This document shows, one piece after another, positions 41,778 to 53,326 of a stretch of 64,000 nt of DNA. A program made the position numbers and the translations under genes. The stretch spans positions 558,001-622,000 of the forward strand of contig JALBUN010000020.1 of the NCBI GenBank assembly GCA_025174535.1, in the 5' to 3' direction. Every line of letters starts with the position of its first letter. Position 1 is the stretch's first letter. Source of the stretch: Cantharellus purpuraceus (Eukaryota > Basidiomycota > Agaricomycetes > Cantharellales > Hydnaceae). Under the pieces are notes generated by a model that was not told where the DNA came from, did not search any database, and saw only the letters and a program-made list of their open reading frames with translations.

Positions 41778-42729
41778 TCATGCAACTGAGCACTTGTCCA
41801 CCTTCTTGGATGATATCAGACCAGTGTGAGCCACCATCGAGTACTCAGAGTTGTCATACCGATAGTAACTTGGGTGCAGGAAAGCAGCAGCAGCAGTTTC
41901 ATACGTAGATTCTTCCAAATCACTGGTTCCACTATCTTGTGCGGCATTGACTTTTTCCGGTTCATTCTTCTTTTGATCTTTCTGCTTGTGCATTGGTCCA
42001 CCTGGTCTGAAACATTTAACAAGGGTGTAATTCATGTAACCGCAATTCAAGCAACTGGCCTTGGACTTCTTCGTTTTTGCCTTCAGCTGTGCTGTATGAG
42101 CTGCAAATGCTGCTTCTTGTGCTATCTTCTCCTCTGTCTGACCCTTTAGACGTTGTGCTTCATGTTCTAGCCGGTCTATGATTTTTTTTGATGTAAGCAA
42201 GTCGGCTGCCAGAAGTGTCTCTAGAGTCTCCTGCATCATCTCGAATTCACCATCATCCCCTAGAGCATGTAAGAAGAACATTGCCTTCCATTCCTCCCTA
42301 GTGGGTACACCAATCTCAAAAAGGTGATTTATAATGCCGTTGAGTTCATGGATGCTTTTGGTAATGGCTTTAGGTGAGGATTTAGTGAATCAAGTGTGTA
42401 GGGCCATTCGTAGGAGGTTTAGCTGTCCAACCATCCCCTTCTCTCTGAACTTCTCTCTGAGCTTTTCCCAGGCTCCCTCTGCAGTTTCTATGTCATCGAG
42501 GTGGTGTTGTAATGTAGGGTGCATGCATGTCTGGTATGTGACAAGTTGTAAATTGAATTGTTCCCAGTCTTCACAGTTCTCCTTCGGTTTTGGTCTCTTT
42601 CCACAGAAGAATGGCCAATATCCTCCCACTATCAGGTTTGCTCTCGCCGTTCACGCCCATGTTTCATAAGTATCCTCTGTCAACACCTCAAAATTTTCTA
42701 GTTTGATAGAGATTGGTAATGGCACTGAT
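41778..42729 (-). pseudogene. Copia Gag (UBN2-like) with altered zinc knuckle
   Basis: Reads LPISIKLENFEVLTEDTYE, WPFFCGKRPKPKENCEDWEQ, LDDIETAEGAWEKLREKF, then LEHEAQRLKGQTEEK and CLNCGYMNYTLVKC. The knuckle should be C-x2-C-x4-H-x4-C; the histidine is Tyr here. Stops occur near 42660 and 42390. The first codons are missing because the Gypsy-1 LTR begins at 42730. Confidence 0.83.
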
Positions 42730-44142
42730 TGTATGGGAACCACCTTTTCCCTATCAAATTCCATTTATGCAGCACCAATGTGCTATTCTTTGCTTTTCCA
42801 TTCCTAAATATCAGCATATATTTGATGCTTGTACCTGGAATGGACTTATTCAAATATTCTCTAATTTTTCATATTTTTTCGAGAATATTCCATGCAGAAC
42901 TTGGCCCAGAATCATTTATTTCTGCTGTGCTACAGTTGTGGACCCATAGGCACCCACAAACCTTCACACAGCCAGCTCTCCCCCTTTGGACCAGGCATTC
43001 AGCCTGAATTCAAGCTCAGATCTCTCTGATCAATAAATATTCTCTAACTTGACAACCACAGCCTCTCAGGGCACTATTTTCCGTGCAGATCATCACCTGA
43101 CATGTGGCTATCCATGGCTGTCCAAACCAGTGCAGAAAACAGGGTGGACACCCTTCTTTTTGCCTGATCAGTGCCTATTTCAGGGATCAGATCAGGTGAT
43201 TGCCTTGGAATATTCTACCCCTTTCCATAACATTCTAGCTGTTTCCCTCTATTATTAGATAGAACTTTCCAGAACCATTATTCAGCTCCTGATCAGTGTT
43301 AGTGCTGTGATCAGAACCTGTGATTGGCTTGCCATATTCTACCCCTTTCTTCCACCTTCCACAACCTTCCAGTAGTTTCCATCTATTAATAGGTAGAATA
43401 TTCCAGAAGCATTAGTCAGCTCCTGTAAATACAATATATAAGGAGGTCATTCTGCCTCTGAAATAGAAACATATTCTACCACTTCTACCCATCTTCTGCA
43501 CACCAGTGTGACTAGAGTGACATACAGTGTCATCCTCTATCTCAGTCACTGTTGATTACCAGTTCAAGGATCTTTTACAGTTGTGTAACTGTACTTGATT
43601 GCACTCAAAGTAGTGATATTCCTGCTTTGGATGTGAGTGTAGTATCTGCCTCACATGACTACAAATCTACAGGGTGAGATTGTCTGTCGATAGTCCTGCC
43701 ATTAGTGCTCTTGTTTAAGTTACTAGTGTGTACTGCCTTTGCAGAGCATTAGAAGCTTGAACTCATGTGAAGCAGTTGCTAGACTACTTCACACATCGTT
43801 GTTACCCGCTTCTGAGTGCCACTGGTTGGACGGTTGGATTCATCCACCTACTTCCTTTAGCCTCTAAGTGCATTCCCCTCTTTTCAGAATATCTGGACCC
43901 CTAAGCATCCGTGAACTCTAGACTCTGGAAGTCTTATTCATTTCTTGCTGCTAAGAAACGTATTACTTTTCTGCGTATAGTCTGCATTGACCAATACAAA
44001 GGATTGTAACCAAAGTACAAACATTAAATTGTTTCTGGAGTTGTGCTGCAGCAGGGTTTGATATTCTTCTCAGCTGTTCATTCACAGAATTGTGGTGATT
44101 TAGAGTTTGCCCTAACACCATAATTTTGCAGGTTCCAAAACA
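42730..44142 (+). repeat. Gypsy-1 LTR c (original 5' LTR, recombinant)
   Basis: TGTATGGGAACC...GGTTCCAAAACA, 1413 bp. The flanks do not form a duplication (CTGAT left, GATAG right), as expected after the inversion. Confidence 0.88.
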
Positions 44143-44427
44143 GATAGGTAGCCGGCCCTAATTTTTGTATGATATCAAAGGGACTGTCATATTTCATTTG
44201 GAGCTTCTTACCTAGGCCTTTTTGAGCATGCAATAGATGGAGGGAATGGGGATTGATGAGAACGCGCCAACGTCAAATTCTTGAGCCAGATGACCGGTGT
44301 TGAAATTCTTTTGCTGAGCAACCTGCGCAAATTGCAGGGCTTCTCTAGCCTGAGATTGATAAGTAGTTAATTCACCTAGGAAGTCTGTAGCTTTCGTACT
44401 TTCAACTTCATTGGCAGGGGACTTCAT
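44143..44427 (-). pseudogene. Gypsy-1 integrase C-terminal part, up to the break point
   Basis: Reads QKNFNTGHLAQEFDVG, then after a frameshift near 44270 LINPHSLHLLHAQKGLGKKL, QMKYDSPFDIIQKLGPATY. It ends at the pentamer shared with 52793. Confidence 0.83.
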
Positions 44428-44457
44428 TAAATCAATGTGATTGACCGATCCAACTGG

Positions 44458-45552
44458 TCATGGGGCCGGTGGGCTGGAAGGCCGATGAACCCCATGAGAG
44501 GATGAGTGAATGTAGGAAGATGGAGTGCGTGGATGGTAGCCATACAGTAGAAATGCTGGTGCGAATCCAGTCGTGGAGTGTGGGAGGTTGTTGTAGGATA
44601 GAGCAAATGGTGAGAGGAGAGCCGCCCAGTTGTCGCGCGTCAGGCTTATGTAAGAACGTAGCGCGGTTTCAAGTGTCTGGTTCAACACCTCAGTTTGACC
44701 ATCTGCTTGAGGGTGATAGGCTGTAGTTAAAGCTCTTCTAGTATTGATTTGCTTGCATATCTCTTTCCAGAAGGTGCTGGTCCATCTGGGATCTCTGTCG
44801 GATATAATTTGTTTGGGAATTCCATATTTGGATAGCACATGTTCAAACAGTATCTGAGCAGTTCCCTCCTCATTAATAGTGCTTTGAGTAGGGATAAAGA
44901 TGCCAAACTTTGTAAGTTTATCCACTATCACCAGTATGGAATCGTACCCATTGCTCTCGGGTAATTCCGTAATGAAATCCATGGTGATAACTTCAAAAGG
45001 ATTTTCTAGAATAGGTATGGGCTGCAACAGTCCAATAGGTGTGTGTCGCCTTGGTTTGGCTTTCTGGCAAATGTCACAGCTTACAACAAACTTCTTGACA
45101 TCTCTACTCATTCTAGGCCAATAGAAGGTAGAAGCCAGCTTGTTGTATGTTTTATGATAACCCGCATGAGCTCCTTCAGTGATTTCATCATGAATTTCAC
45201 TTAGAAGATTAGATTGCTCAGCCTTGGGTACACATAGCCTGTAATTGCCATTCCAATCTTCAAAGTAAAGCAATCCATCCTCATTTTCAAAAAAGAGTGG
45301 ATGCTTCGGACTGATCCAATTAGACTCCTGTTGTAATTCGGATCTGACCCTTTTGAAGTAAGGATCTTTGGCATATGCATCAACTATTTTCTGAATCTCT
45401 TCCTGAGCAAGGCTAGAGACTAGATTATAGCTTTTGGCTGTCATGTATGGAATGGTGAAATCTTCTTCCAGGCTGGTATTGGCTTGGATGAAAGAAGCAT
45501 GCATGTTCAGTGGAATTCTCTGGTTCTCTTCTTCATATGCAGCCATTAACAT
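44458..45552 (-). pseudogene. Gypsy-1 integrase
   Basis: A long open frame with the zinc-binding region (HAGYHKTYNKLASTFYWPRM, CDICQKAK) and catalytic core: ITMDFITELPESNGYDSILV, IISDRDPRWTS, HPQADGQTEVLNQTLE. Catalytic D, D and E are intact. It ends with LLYGYHPRTPSS and a stop before the distal part in another frame. It is the best preserved domain of the element. Confidence 0.9.
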
Positions 45553-45963
45553 TAAAGTTCTGGCTTCAAAGTGAGGAGAGATATCAGAATAAAAATCCAG
45601 ATCCTGTTCCGAGTCCAGGATAGTAGGAATGGAGTCATCAGAAGAAGGCCCATCTTGATATGGAACATTCCTTCTGAGTCTGGAAATAGGATCTACATTG
45701 GAGTGAACCTGTCCTGCTCAGTGTACAATTTTTAATTCAGGGTATGCAGCAAATACCATTCCCCAAGTTAATAACCGCCGATTAACATTTTGGTAGGTCT
45801 GACTCCAGATGAGGGCTGCATGGTCTGTAATGGCTACTACTTTCTCCCCTTCAATGTAGGGTTGAAATTTGATAAGACCATCTCATAATGCAAGCACCTC
45901 TCTTTCCGTAGGAGAGTAATTCCTTTCAGCTGGTTTCAAGGTACGAGACCAGTAAGCAATGAC
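45553..45963 (-). pseudogene. Gypsy-1 RNase H, decayed
   Basis: The stretch between RT and integrase should encode RNase H. Short pieces remain (SVEWVIAYWSRTLKPAERNY and YTDHAALIW-like readings in shifted frames), with stops at about 45960, 45885 and 45718. Confidence 0.6.
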
Positions 45964-47010
45964 TCATTCTACTGAAACTGTAGTGTTTTCAAAGTCTTTA
46001 TCCCAAGTACCTGGCTTAGGGAGAGTTTCATCTTTTACCAATTGTGGTACAGGTAATCCTTTGTCATAAGCTGATTTGAGTTTCTCATACCCTTTGGTAC
46101 CTTTGAGATCTCTGATTTTGAGAGGTTGAATCTGCTGAAGTATAGCAGCAATTCCAACGTCACATGCATCAGAGTAGACTCTATATCCGAGACCAGGAAT
46201 GGCATATGCCCTGACTGGCGCACTGACAAGGGCATTTTTAGCCAAATCAAAGGCTTCTTGTTGAGTATTGCCCCATTCCCAAGTTGAATTCTTTTTGAGC
46301 AATTCAAACAAGGGAGCTACAATCCAAGCATAGAATGGTATATATGAGGAGAAGTATACCACCATTCCGAGGAAGATTTGTAGGTCATGCACATTCTTTG
46401 GTTCTGCCAATTCCAGTATAGCATCTATCTTCTCCTTGTGAGTTGATAGACCTAACCGTGATACCTTTTGTCCTAACAGTAGCAAAGACTGGTAGGCCAA
46501 ATGGCACTTAGCAGGGGATAAGGTGATTCCAGACTTTTCTATAGCTCCGAACACTTTGTCTAGATGATCCAAGTGTTCTTTGAATGTCTTGGAATATATG
46601 ACAATATCATCAATATAGACCAGGGCAAACACCCATAGAAAAGGTGCTAGGACACCTTGCATTACTCTTTGAAAGACTCCAGGTCCATTCTGATACCCAA
46701 AGGGCATCCGTTTGAACTGATACAGTCCTCTATGAGTTCTGAATGCAGTTTTTTCTTTGGCACTGTCTGACATTTGCAGCTGTGTAAAACCCGCTAATGC
46801 ATCCAAGGTGGATAACCAACGAGATCCAGTGAGTGCCTGCAAAATGGAATCTTGTCTTGGCAAGGGAAATTCATCTGGGACAGCAATCTCATTGGGTTTC
46901 CCATAGTCCATACACATTCTTGGTTTCCCATTATGATAGGCTATAAGTGCCGGAAAACCCCAAGGACTTTTGGATGGTTCAATGACTCCAAGACTGAGCC
47001 AAGCATCCAT
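45964..47010 (-). pseudogene. Gypsy-1 reverse transcriptase
   Basis: Open over 348 codons: LGVIEPSKSPWGFPALIAYH, CMDYGKPNEIAV, LDALAGFTQLQMSD, FKRMPFGYQNGPGVFQRVMQ and ALVYIDDIVIYSKT. The YIDD catalytic box is intact. Then FLGMVVYFSSYIPFYAWIV and YSDACDVGIAAILQQ. It is separated from the upstream frame by a one-base shift near 47095. Confidence 0.9.
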
Positions 47011-47096
47011 TTGCTTGTCAATGACTTCCCTTTTGGCAGGTGAGGCATTATAAGGAGGTAGTGAAATTTCTTTGGCCTCAGGCCTGAGATTGATTT

Positions 47097-47810
47097 CTAC
47101 TTTTGCACATAATTGCCAAGTCTGCCATCAAGACCAAATGCATCTTTATGTGCCAGAACTGTATCTTGGAGAGCCTTCCTATTGGAGTCATTGAGCTCTG
47201 GTGAGAAGTCAATTTCATCCAACAGTTGGTTTTCAGGAACATCCTCAGGGGAAATTTCCTGAGCCTTAGGTCCTCCTTGTACCACCTCCCCATCTGATTC
47301 AAGAGTGGCAACAGTAGGTATCACACCAGACTCAAAGTTCTGTTGAGCAAGAGCTTTTATGAGTCTGGCATGAGAGAGACAAGTCTCTAATTGAGTCTGG
47401 TTCAAATTAGAAGTCCGATCCAGCCAATTGGAAGGATTTCTAGCATGACCCAGAAGTTGTCCTTGATGTATAGTAACTGGTTGTGATGAAAAATTGCTAA
47501 TATGTAGGCATGGGTTATTCCAAGATACAATTGCATCTGAGATGCCATAGAAATCTTCAGGCCCATGATTGGAGTGAAGCACTTTTTCCACATAAACTTC
47601 ATTACTATTCCCAGGGAAATAGATAGAAGCAGGAATTAGAGATGCAGTTTCAGGAGGAATCATGACAGGATGTAAGGCCCTAACACTTGAATCTGAAATG
47701 CATGCTCTAATCCATTTCCGAGATTTCTTAATATGTCTATGAGCCTTGAACTTTGCAGTCAGAGATGCAAGGTCAGGAAGGGCTCTTATTTTAAAGGTGT
47801 GACCATTCAC
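47097..47810 (-). pseudogene. Gypsy-1 Pol segment between protease and RT
   Basis: 237 codons with SRKWIRACISDSSVRALHPV and PETASLIPASIYFPGN, DAIVSWNNPCLHISNFSSQP, and a terminal FGLDGRLGNYVQ. In Gypsy elements this region precedes RT and ends LGxxx..V-x-I. The next residues (KVEINLRPEAKEI) are in another frame. Confidence 0.8.
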
Positions 47811-49386
47811 ACAATAAGGGTGAGCTCACTGAGTTCTCAATCTTGGCTTTCCGTCCAGTATTACCAAACATAAGATAGCTATCTGAGCCTTCTCTTATAA
47901 GCGAGATTGAGTACTGATCAGCAAAATCATTCCCAAGAATGACAGGGGTAGTCATGCCTTTGACCACATAAGCTTCAACTTCAATCTGAACTGGTCCAGA
48001 GTCAGAGTCAAAGTAAATGGGCACCATAACATATCCAGAAATTTTGGATGTGCCAGTAACTTGTATCAAGTTAATTTTCTGACCCGTTTTGATCTTAGGA
48101 GGATTCTCCATAGAGCAGAGAGCTTTCTGAGAGATAAGGGTTATGTCTGAACCAGAATCAGCTACTAGGGTAGTTTGATTCTTTCCGTATTCTCCCAACC
48201 AAACATTCATAGTGGTTGCAGAAGATCCAAGGAAGGCACAGCCCACTGGTCTGGACATGAAACGCTTGAGTTTAATCAAGGAGTTTGGAGCCCAACTAGT
48301 AAGCTTAGAATTCCTTAGGAATGCAGCTACATGTTTGGAATCTTTCATTAACCTTCTCCTCTCTTGATGAGATTTAGGAGTGAATGTCTCAGAAAAAGAG
48401 TTTTCCAGAGACAAAGGCTCAGAAGATCTTTCTCTATTAGGTATGGATCCCCCTAGTTGGGACATACTTTCCAGCAAGCTCATGGCTGGTTTAGCAAGTT
48501 GACAATGTGCCTCTGTATCCTGAGCAGATTCCTGTTGATCTGATGAAGGTTCTTCAGGGATATTCTCAGTCGCAACATTATTAACATGAGCATTGTCTGA
48601 ACTTAAATCCACTTCTGATTCATGAAGTGATTCAAGGTACATATCCTCATAGGCAAGGTCCGCATTAGCTTCTTCATTAGAAACCGTGTAACGTGTATGG
48701 GCAGAGTGAGATGCTGAACTGGCATGTTTGCACTCATTATCCCAATGCTTGTTACTGCCACAACGCCTGCAAGGTCTAGCTCCTTTGGATTCAGGTGTGG
48801 AATTTTTAGACACATTAGAATCATCCCAAGGGAATTTTGGAGGATTTAATTTGGATGACCATCCAACCAGATGAGCTCTAGCATCTCTAAAAGATCTGTT
48901 TGAGTCAAACCTAGGTTTGGGTTGATGCAAAGAATTTTCCAAATTTCTAATACGTCTTTCCAGGTTGTCTCCTGAAGAGAAAGGAGCATGCAACAATGAT
49001 TCCTCGTGATACTTGATAGCAGTTTGGAATTCCACTGCAGATGCACACCGATGAGTATCAATGACTGTATGCCAATATGGTGGTGCACCATTCATGATTT
49101 CCAATATAAGCTCTGAGTCTGACAGCTTGCTGACCAGTCTCAATAGCTCCAACTTTCTAACATAATACTTGCTAGGAGTCTCATTAGCAAAGCCAGACTC
49201 TCTGAAAGTAGCATGAGTTGCTCTAGCTTTCTGCCTATCCAACCAGGCTCTGTTCATATAGTATGAACCAATGACTTCTCTGATGGACTTCCAGTCCTCA
49301 GTTGCTTCTTGGTGATAGGATAATGGTAAAGAGAAAAACCACCACTCCGCTCCTTTACACAACCGCAAAGGGATAATTTGTCCCAA
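47791..49386 (-). pseudogene. Gypsy-1 Gag C-terminus, zinc knuckle and protease
   Basis: 531 open codons: a Gag core (AEWWFFSLPLSYHQEATEDW, YYVRKLELLRLVSKLSDSEL), the zinc knuckle CRRCGSNKHWDNEC, a Ser/Glu-rich linker, and the aspartic protease (TTLVADSGSDITLIS, VILGNDFADQY). The protease active site DSG is intact. The start is uncertain since the upstream Gag frame is separated by a stop. Confidence 0.85.
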
Positions 49387-49470
49387 TTGCTTGAAGACCG
49401 TAGGAGATCACTGAGCCAAATGATTTACTTTCAATATCCATTGAGCCAAACTATCAGGGTTTCCTTCCCA

Positions 49471-50463
49471 TTAAGGGACTAAGTCCTGACGCAACTTGTT
49501 ATCAAAGTAAGCTTCCAGCTTGCTCTGAGTCACTGGAGTGTCTAATCTGAGATTAGGATTTCTCTGATCAAGATCCCCCCAGTCTGGACTATGACCGTAA
49601 CCTCCACCATCACCTCCATCAGGAGGACCTGAGCCTCCATGCCTACCCAGAGGGGGAGGATTACTCCTTCCACTTCTATGTGGCAATGATGGTCTAGGCA
49701 AAAATAGATTAGGTGTATGAGGGGGACCAGAAGATCCGTCATCATCAGGAGGTTCTCCTCCAGGAGGTGGAGCATCTCCTCCAGAAGCTCCATAAGTTCC
49801 ATGAGGAACCCTAATGGATTCTGGAATGCCTAAAGTACCCCTGCTCTGAACTTGAGGAGGAGTATAGAACATTTCTTCCAAACCTGCAGATCCCGTAAGT
49901 TTACTAGGATCCTGATGGTAAGGAGAATTGAAAAGAGTAGAGGGTCTGGGACCATGATTGTAAACCGCAGACTGTCTCTGTCTAATCCATTCATGATCAA
50001 CTGGAAAGTTTTCTCCTTGATCCAATCTGGAAATCAAAGGAGCTTCCTTAACAGTATAGGCAACAGTTGACTGCTGAGCATCCCTGACTGGCATAGATGC
50101 ATGAGTGGGAAGATCATGTCCAAGGACAGGATTTACCAATGCATTAATGACTTTAGCTTCATAAAAACTAGTATCTGCAGCAACCTTTCTCTGCAAAGCA
50201 GCTTGGGCAGCAGCAAAGCAAATTTTGAAGCCATTAATGTCAGAAGACATCTCAGAATCTGGGAGAGCAGGAGACAGAAAGTCATCCTTTACTGGTTTCC
50301 AAGAACCCTTGTACTTGGATACAGCATCCCAATAAAATGCCAAAAAGTTTTCTACGTCTTCATGTAGTGTAACACAAAGCACTTTCAGGTCTTTGGAACT
50401 CCAAAGGGAGTCACTAGGCCATTCCAAAGGCAATGTAGGGACAGTAGGAGGAGGAAGTTTCAT
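49471..50463 (-). pseudogene. Gypsy-1 Gag, middle part
   Basis: 330 open codons with LEWPSDSLWSSKDLKVLCVT, then a Pro/Gly-rich region (PPPGGEPPDDDGSSGPPHT) and SKLEAYFDNKLRQDLVP at the end. Such a Pro-rich N-terminal region is seen in Gag of Agaricomycete Gypsy elements. Confidence 0.72.
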
Positions 50464-50571
50464 CTGCTGCAGAACACTTTCTCTCTCATTTGCAATATGA
50501 TTAAGAGTGTCTAACAGTTGCTTATACTTCCATGGATCAAGATAATATCCCGTACTACCATGCTGACTAAC

Positions 50572-51246
50572 TCATCCAGGATGTCCAAGCAGTACCACAT
50601 TGAGTAATGCTAATTCTTTCCTGAAGAGTCCAGTAGCAAGACGATTCAGAGCTCTAGTACCTGGTGCTTCTGCACGATTAAAGCTCATCTCTGCAATGCT
50701 AAGGAGTGCATCTCTTCTGGAAGAGAGTAGAGGATCAAGTCTGACCTCTCTCCATACTCTTGCTGCACTGAAGCTTTTCAAAGGCTTACCAGGCACTACA
50801 AAGACATTTTGTAATGGTCCTGTGATCAGGGGTCCATCAAAAGTCCAAATGGTAAGTGCATGGTTAGTCTGATCAACTTCCACAGCAAAAGAGGCATCAG
50901 CAGCACTAATCTCTTCATCCATAGTAAATGTCTGGTCAAGATCATTCACAGGAGTGAGTGGGGATCTAGTGTGCAAGAAGCCAGGAGTGATAGGGGCAAT
51001 AGGTCGCTCTGGTTGAGCAGCCAAAGGAGTAGACGGGTTGTCCTCAAGTTGTTGTTGTTGTCGAATTGTTGAAGTAGACATGTTGCTCAGCTTGAATGAG
51101 GTCAACTTGTCACAAGGTTGATACAATTCGAAACGAGTTTGTATATGAGTTGGTGTTGGATAAGGGTTTAGATAAAGAGGAGAGTTAGGATTAGAGGAGG
51201 AGGGCAGACGAGTGTGACTATAGAACTTGTCTTCTGGAAATTCCAA
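50572..51246 (-). pseudogene. Gypsy-1 Gag N-terminal region
   Basis: 224 codons. The likely true start is the internal MSTSTIRQQQQLEDNPS at about 51081. It contains DASFAVEVDQTNHALTIWTF and VPGKPLKSFSAARVWREVRL. It ends in frame at a stop near 50572, and the following part lies in another frame. Confidence 0.65.
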
Positions 51247-51339
51247 ATCAGTTTGTTCCAGATTACAAGAAACTATATTGAGTAAAGACTTAGTGATAGA
51301 AGGTCGGGTTATATCTGCAATGGTGCTTAGAATCTACAC

Positions 51340-51379
51340 TCTAGACACTGCTTAAGCAATTCCCAGAGCGTCCACCAAA
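51340..51379 (-). promoter_or_regulatory. Gypsy-1 primer binding region
   Basis: On the minus strand LTR d ends ...CCAAAACA and is followed by TTTGGTGGACGCTCTGGGAA. TGGTGGACGCTCTGGG would pair with a tRNA 3' end in CCCAGAGCGTCCACCA. This identifies LTR d as lying on the 5' side of Gag. Confidence 0.55.
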
Positions 51380-52792
51380 TGTTTTGGAACCTGCAAAATT
51401 ATGGTGTTAGGGCAAACTCTAAATCACCACAATTCTGTGAATGAACAGCTGAGAAGAATATCAAACCCTGCTGCAGCACAACTCCAGAAACAATTTAATG
51501 TTTGTACTTTGGTTACAATCCTTTGTATTGGTCAATGCAGACTATACGCAGAAAAGTAATACGTTTCTTAGCAGCAAGAAATGAATAAGACTTCCAGAGT
51601 CTAGAGTTCACGGATGCTTAGGGGTCCAGATATTCTGAAAAGAGGGGAATGCACTTAGAGGCTAAAGGAAGTAGGTGGATGAATCCAACCGTCCAACCAG
51701 TGGCACTCAGAAGCGGGTAACAACGATGTGTGAAGTAGTCTAGCAACTGCTTCACATGAGTTCAAGCTTCTAATGCTCTGCAAAGGCAGTACACACTAGT
51801 AACTTAAACAAGAGCACTAATGGCAGGACTATCGACAGACAATCTCACCCTGTAGATTTGTAGTCATGTGAGGCAGATACTACACTCACATCCAAAGCAG
51901 GAATATCACTACTTTGAGTGCAATCAAGTACAGTTACACAACTGTAAAAGATCCTTGAACTGGTAATCAACAGTGACTGAGATAGAGGATGACACTGTAT
52001 GTCACTCTAGTCACACTGGTGTGCAGAAGATGGGTAGAAGTGGTAGAATATGTTTCTATTTCAGAGGCAGAATGACCTCCTTATATATTGTATTTACAGG
52101 AGCTGACTAATGCTTCTGGAATATTCTACCTATTAATAGATGGAAACTACTGGAAGGTTGTGGAAGGTGGAAGAAAGGGGTAGAATATGGCAAGCCAATC
52201 ACAGGTTCTGATCACAGCACTAACACTGATCAGGAGCTGAATAATGGTTCTGGAAAGTTCTATCTAATAATAGAGGGAAACAGCTAGAATGTTATGGAAA
52301 GGGGTAGAATATTCCAAGGCAATCACCTGATCTGATCCCTGAAATAGGCACTGATCAGGCAAAAAGAAGGGTGTCCACCCTGTTTTCTGCACTGGTTTGG
52401 ACAGCCATGGATAGCCACATGTCAGGTGATGATCTGCACGGAAAATAGTGCCCTGAGAGGCTGTGGTTGTCAAGTTAGAGAATATTTATTGATCAGAGAG
52501 ATCTGAGCTTGAATTCAGGCTGAATGCCTGGTCCAAAGGGGGAGAGCTGGCTGTGTGAAGGTTTGTGGGTGCCTATGGGTCCACAACTGTAGCACAGCAG
52601 AAATAAATGATTCTGGGCCAAGTTCTGCATGGAATATTCTCGAAAAAATATGAAAAATTAGAGAATATTTGAATAAGTCCATTCCAGGTACAAGCATCAA
52701 ATATATGCTGATATTTAGGAATGGAAAAGCAAAGAATAGCACATTGGTGCTGCATAAATGGAATTTGATAGGGAAAAGGTGGTTCCCATACA
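51380..52792 (-). repeat. Gypsy-1 LTR d (inserted antisense LTR, recombinant)
   Basis: 1413 bp, the inverted counterpart of LTR c with the same termini. Right flank CTATC continues directly into Pol coding sequence. Confidence 0.88.
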
Positions 52793-53129
52793 CTATCGCC
52801 TTCACATGCCCGCATCATATGGGCTCCACCCTGTCCTTAACATTGCTCACCTCGAGCTCCACTCCTCCTCACCCCCTTCCTTCGGTTCATGACCTCTCAG
52901 ATCTCTCGAATGCGCTGATTTCATGCTACTCCCAGAATTTGAGGTTGAGTCCATCATCGGAGAACAATGGCATAAGGCCCATAATGGCCAGCGTGTCCAG
53001 GAGCTCCTCATGCATTTCATTGGATATGACTCATCATATGATGAGTGGCTCCCGCAAAAGAACCTTCACAACGCTCCTGACCTCCTTCACGATTGGGATC
53101 AACGTGATCAGGGTATCTCTCACCACTAG
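52793..53129 (+). pseudogene. Gypsy-1 Pol C-terminus with chromodomain
   Basis: From the break point: YRLHMPASYGLHPVLNIAHL, a TGA at about 52891 (probably from CGA), then LLPEFEVESIIGEQWHKAHN, QELLMHFIGYDSSYDEWLPQ and NLHNAPDLLHDW. This is the chromodomain-like end of chromovirus integrases. It lies on the plus strand while the rest of Pol is on the minus strand, because of the inversion. Confidence 0.85.
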
Positions 53130-53326
53130 GGCTTCCTCTATCTATTACTCTCTTATCTCGGCCTTCTACCCTATTCCTTCACCTTCCTAGCTATTTCAGA
53201 CCCTTCCCCTACCATTCTATAAACCCAATATTATGATGTCTTCATTTTACTCAATCTCAACTGCCTCTAACTTTTGAAAAACCGCAACAAATCTTTAGTC
53301 TTTCAGCTGATCTACTTCTTTCCACT

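Larger units (their letters stand above)
19640..42729 (-). mobile_element. Copia (Ty1-type) retrotransposon, fragmented by nested insertions
   Basis: Read from right to left it holds Gag, zinc knuckle, protease motif, GAG_pre-integrase and integrase, RT and RNase H in the Copia order. Insertions are a solo LTR (39778-40513), Gypsy-2 (21829-39095) and a 555-bp DNA element (20490-21044). Removing them restores continuous coding sequence at each junction. The 3' end has a polypurine tract (TTGAGGGGGAA, about 19843-19853), and about 200 bp of presumed 3' LTR follows. The 5' end is lost at the junction with Gypsy-1 at 42730. Catalytic substitutions show it is dead. Confidence 0.85.
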
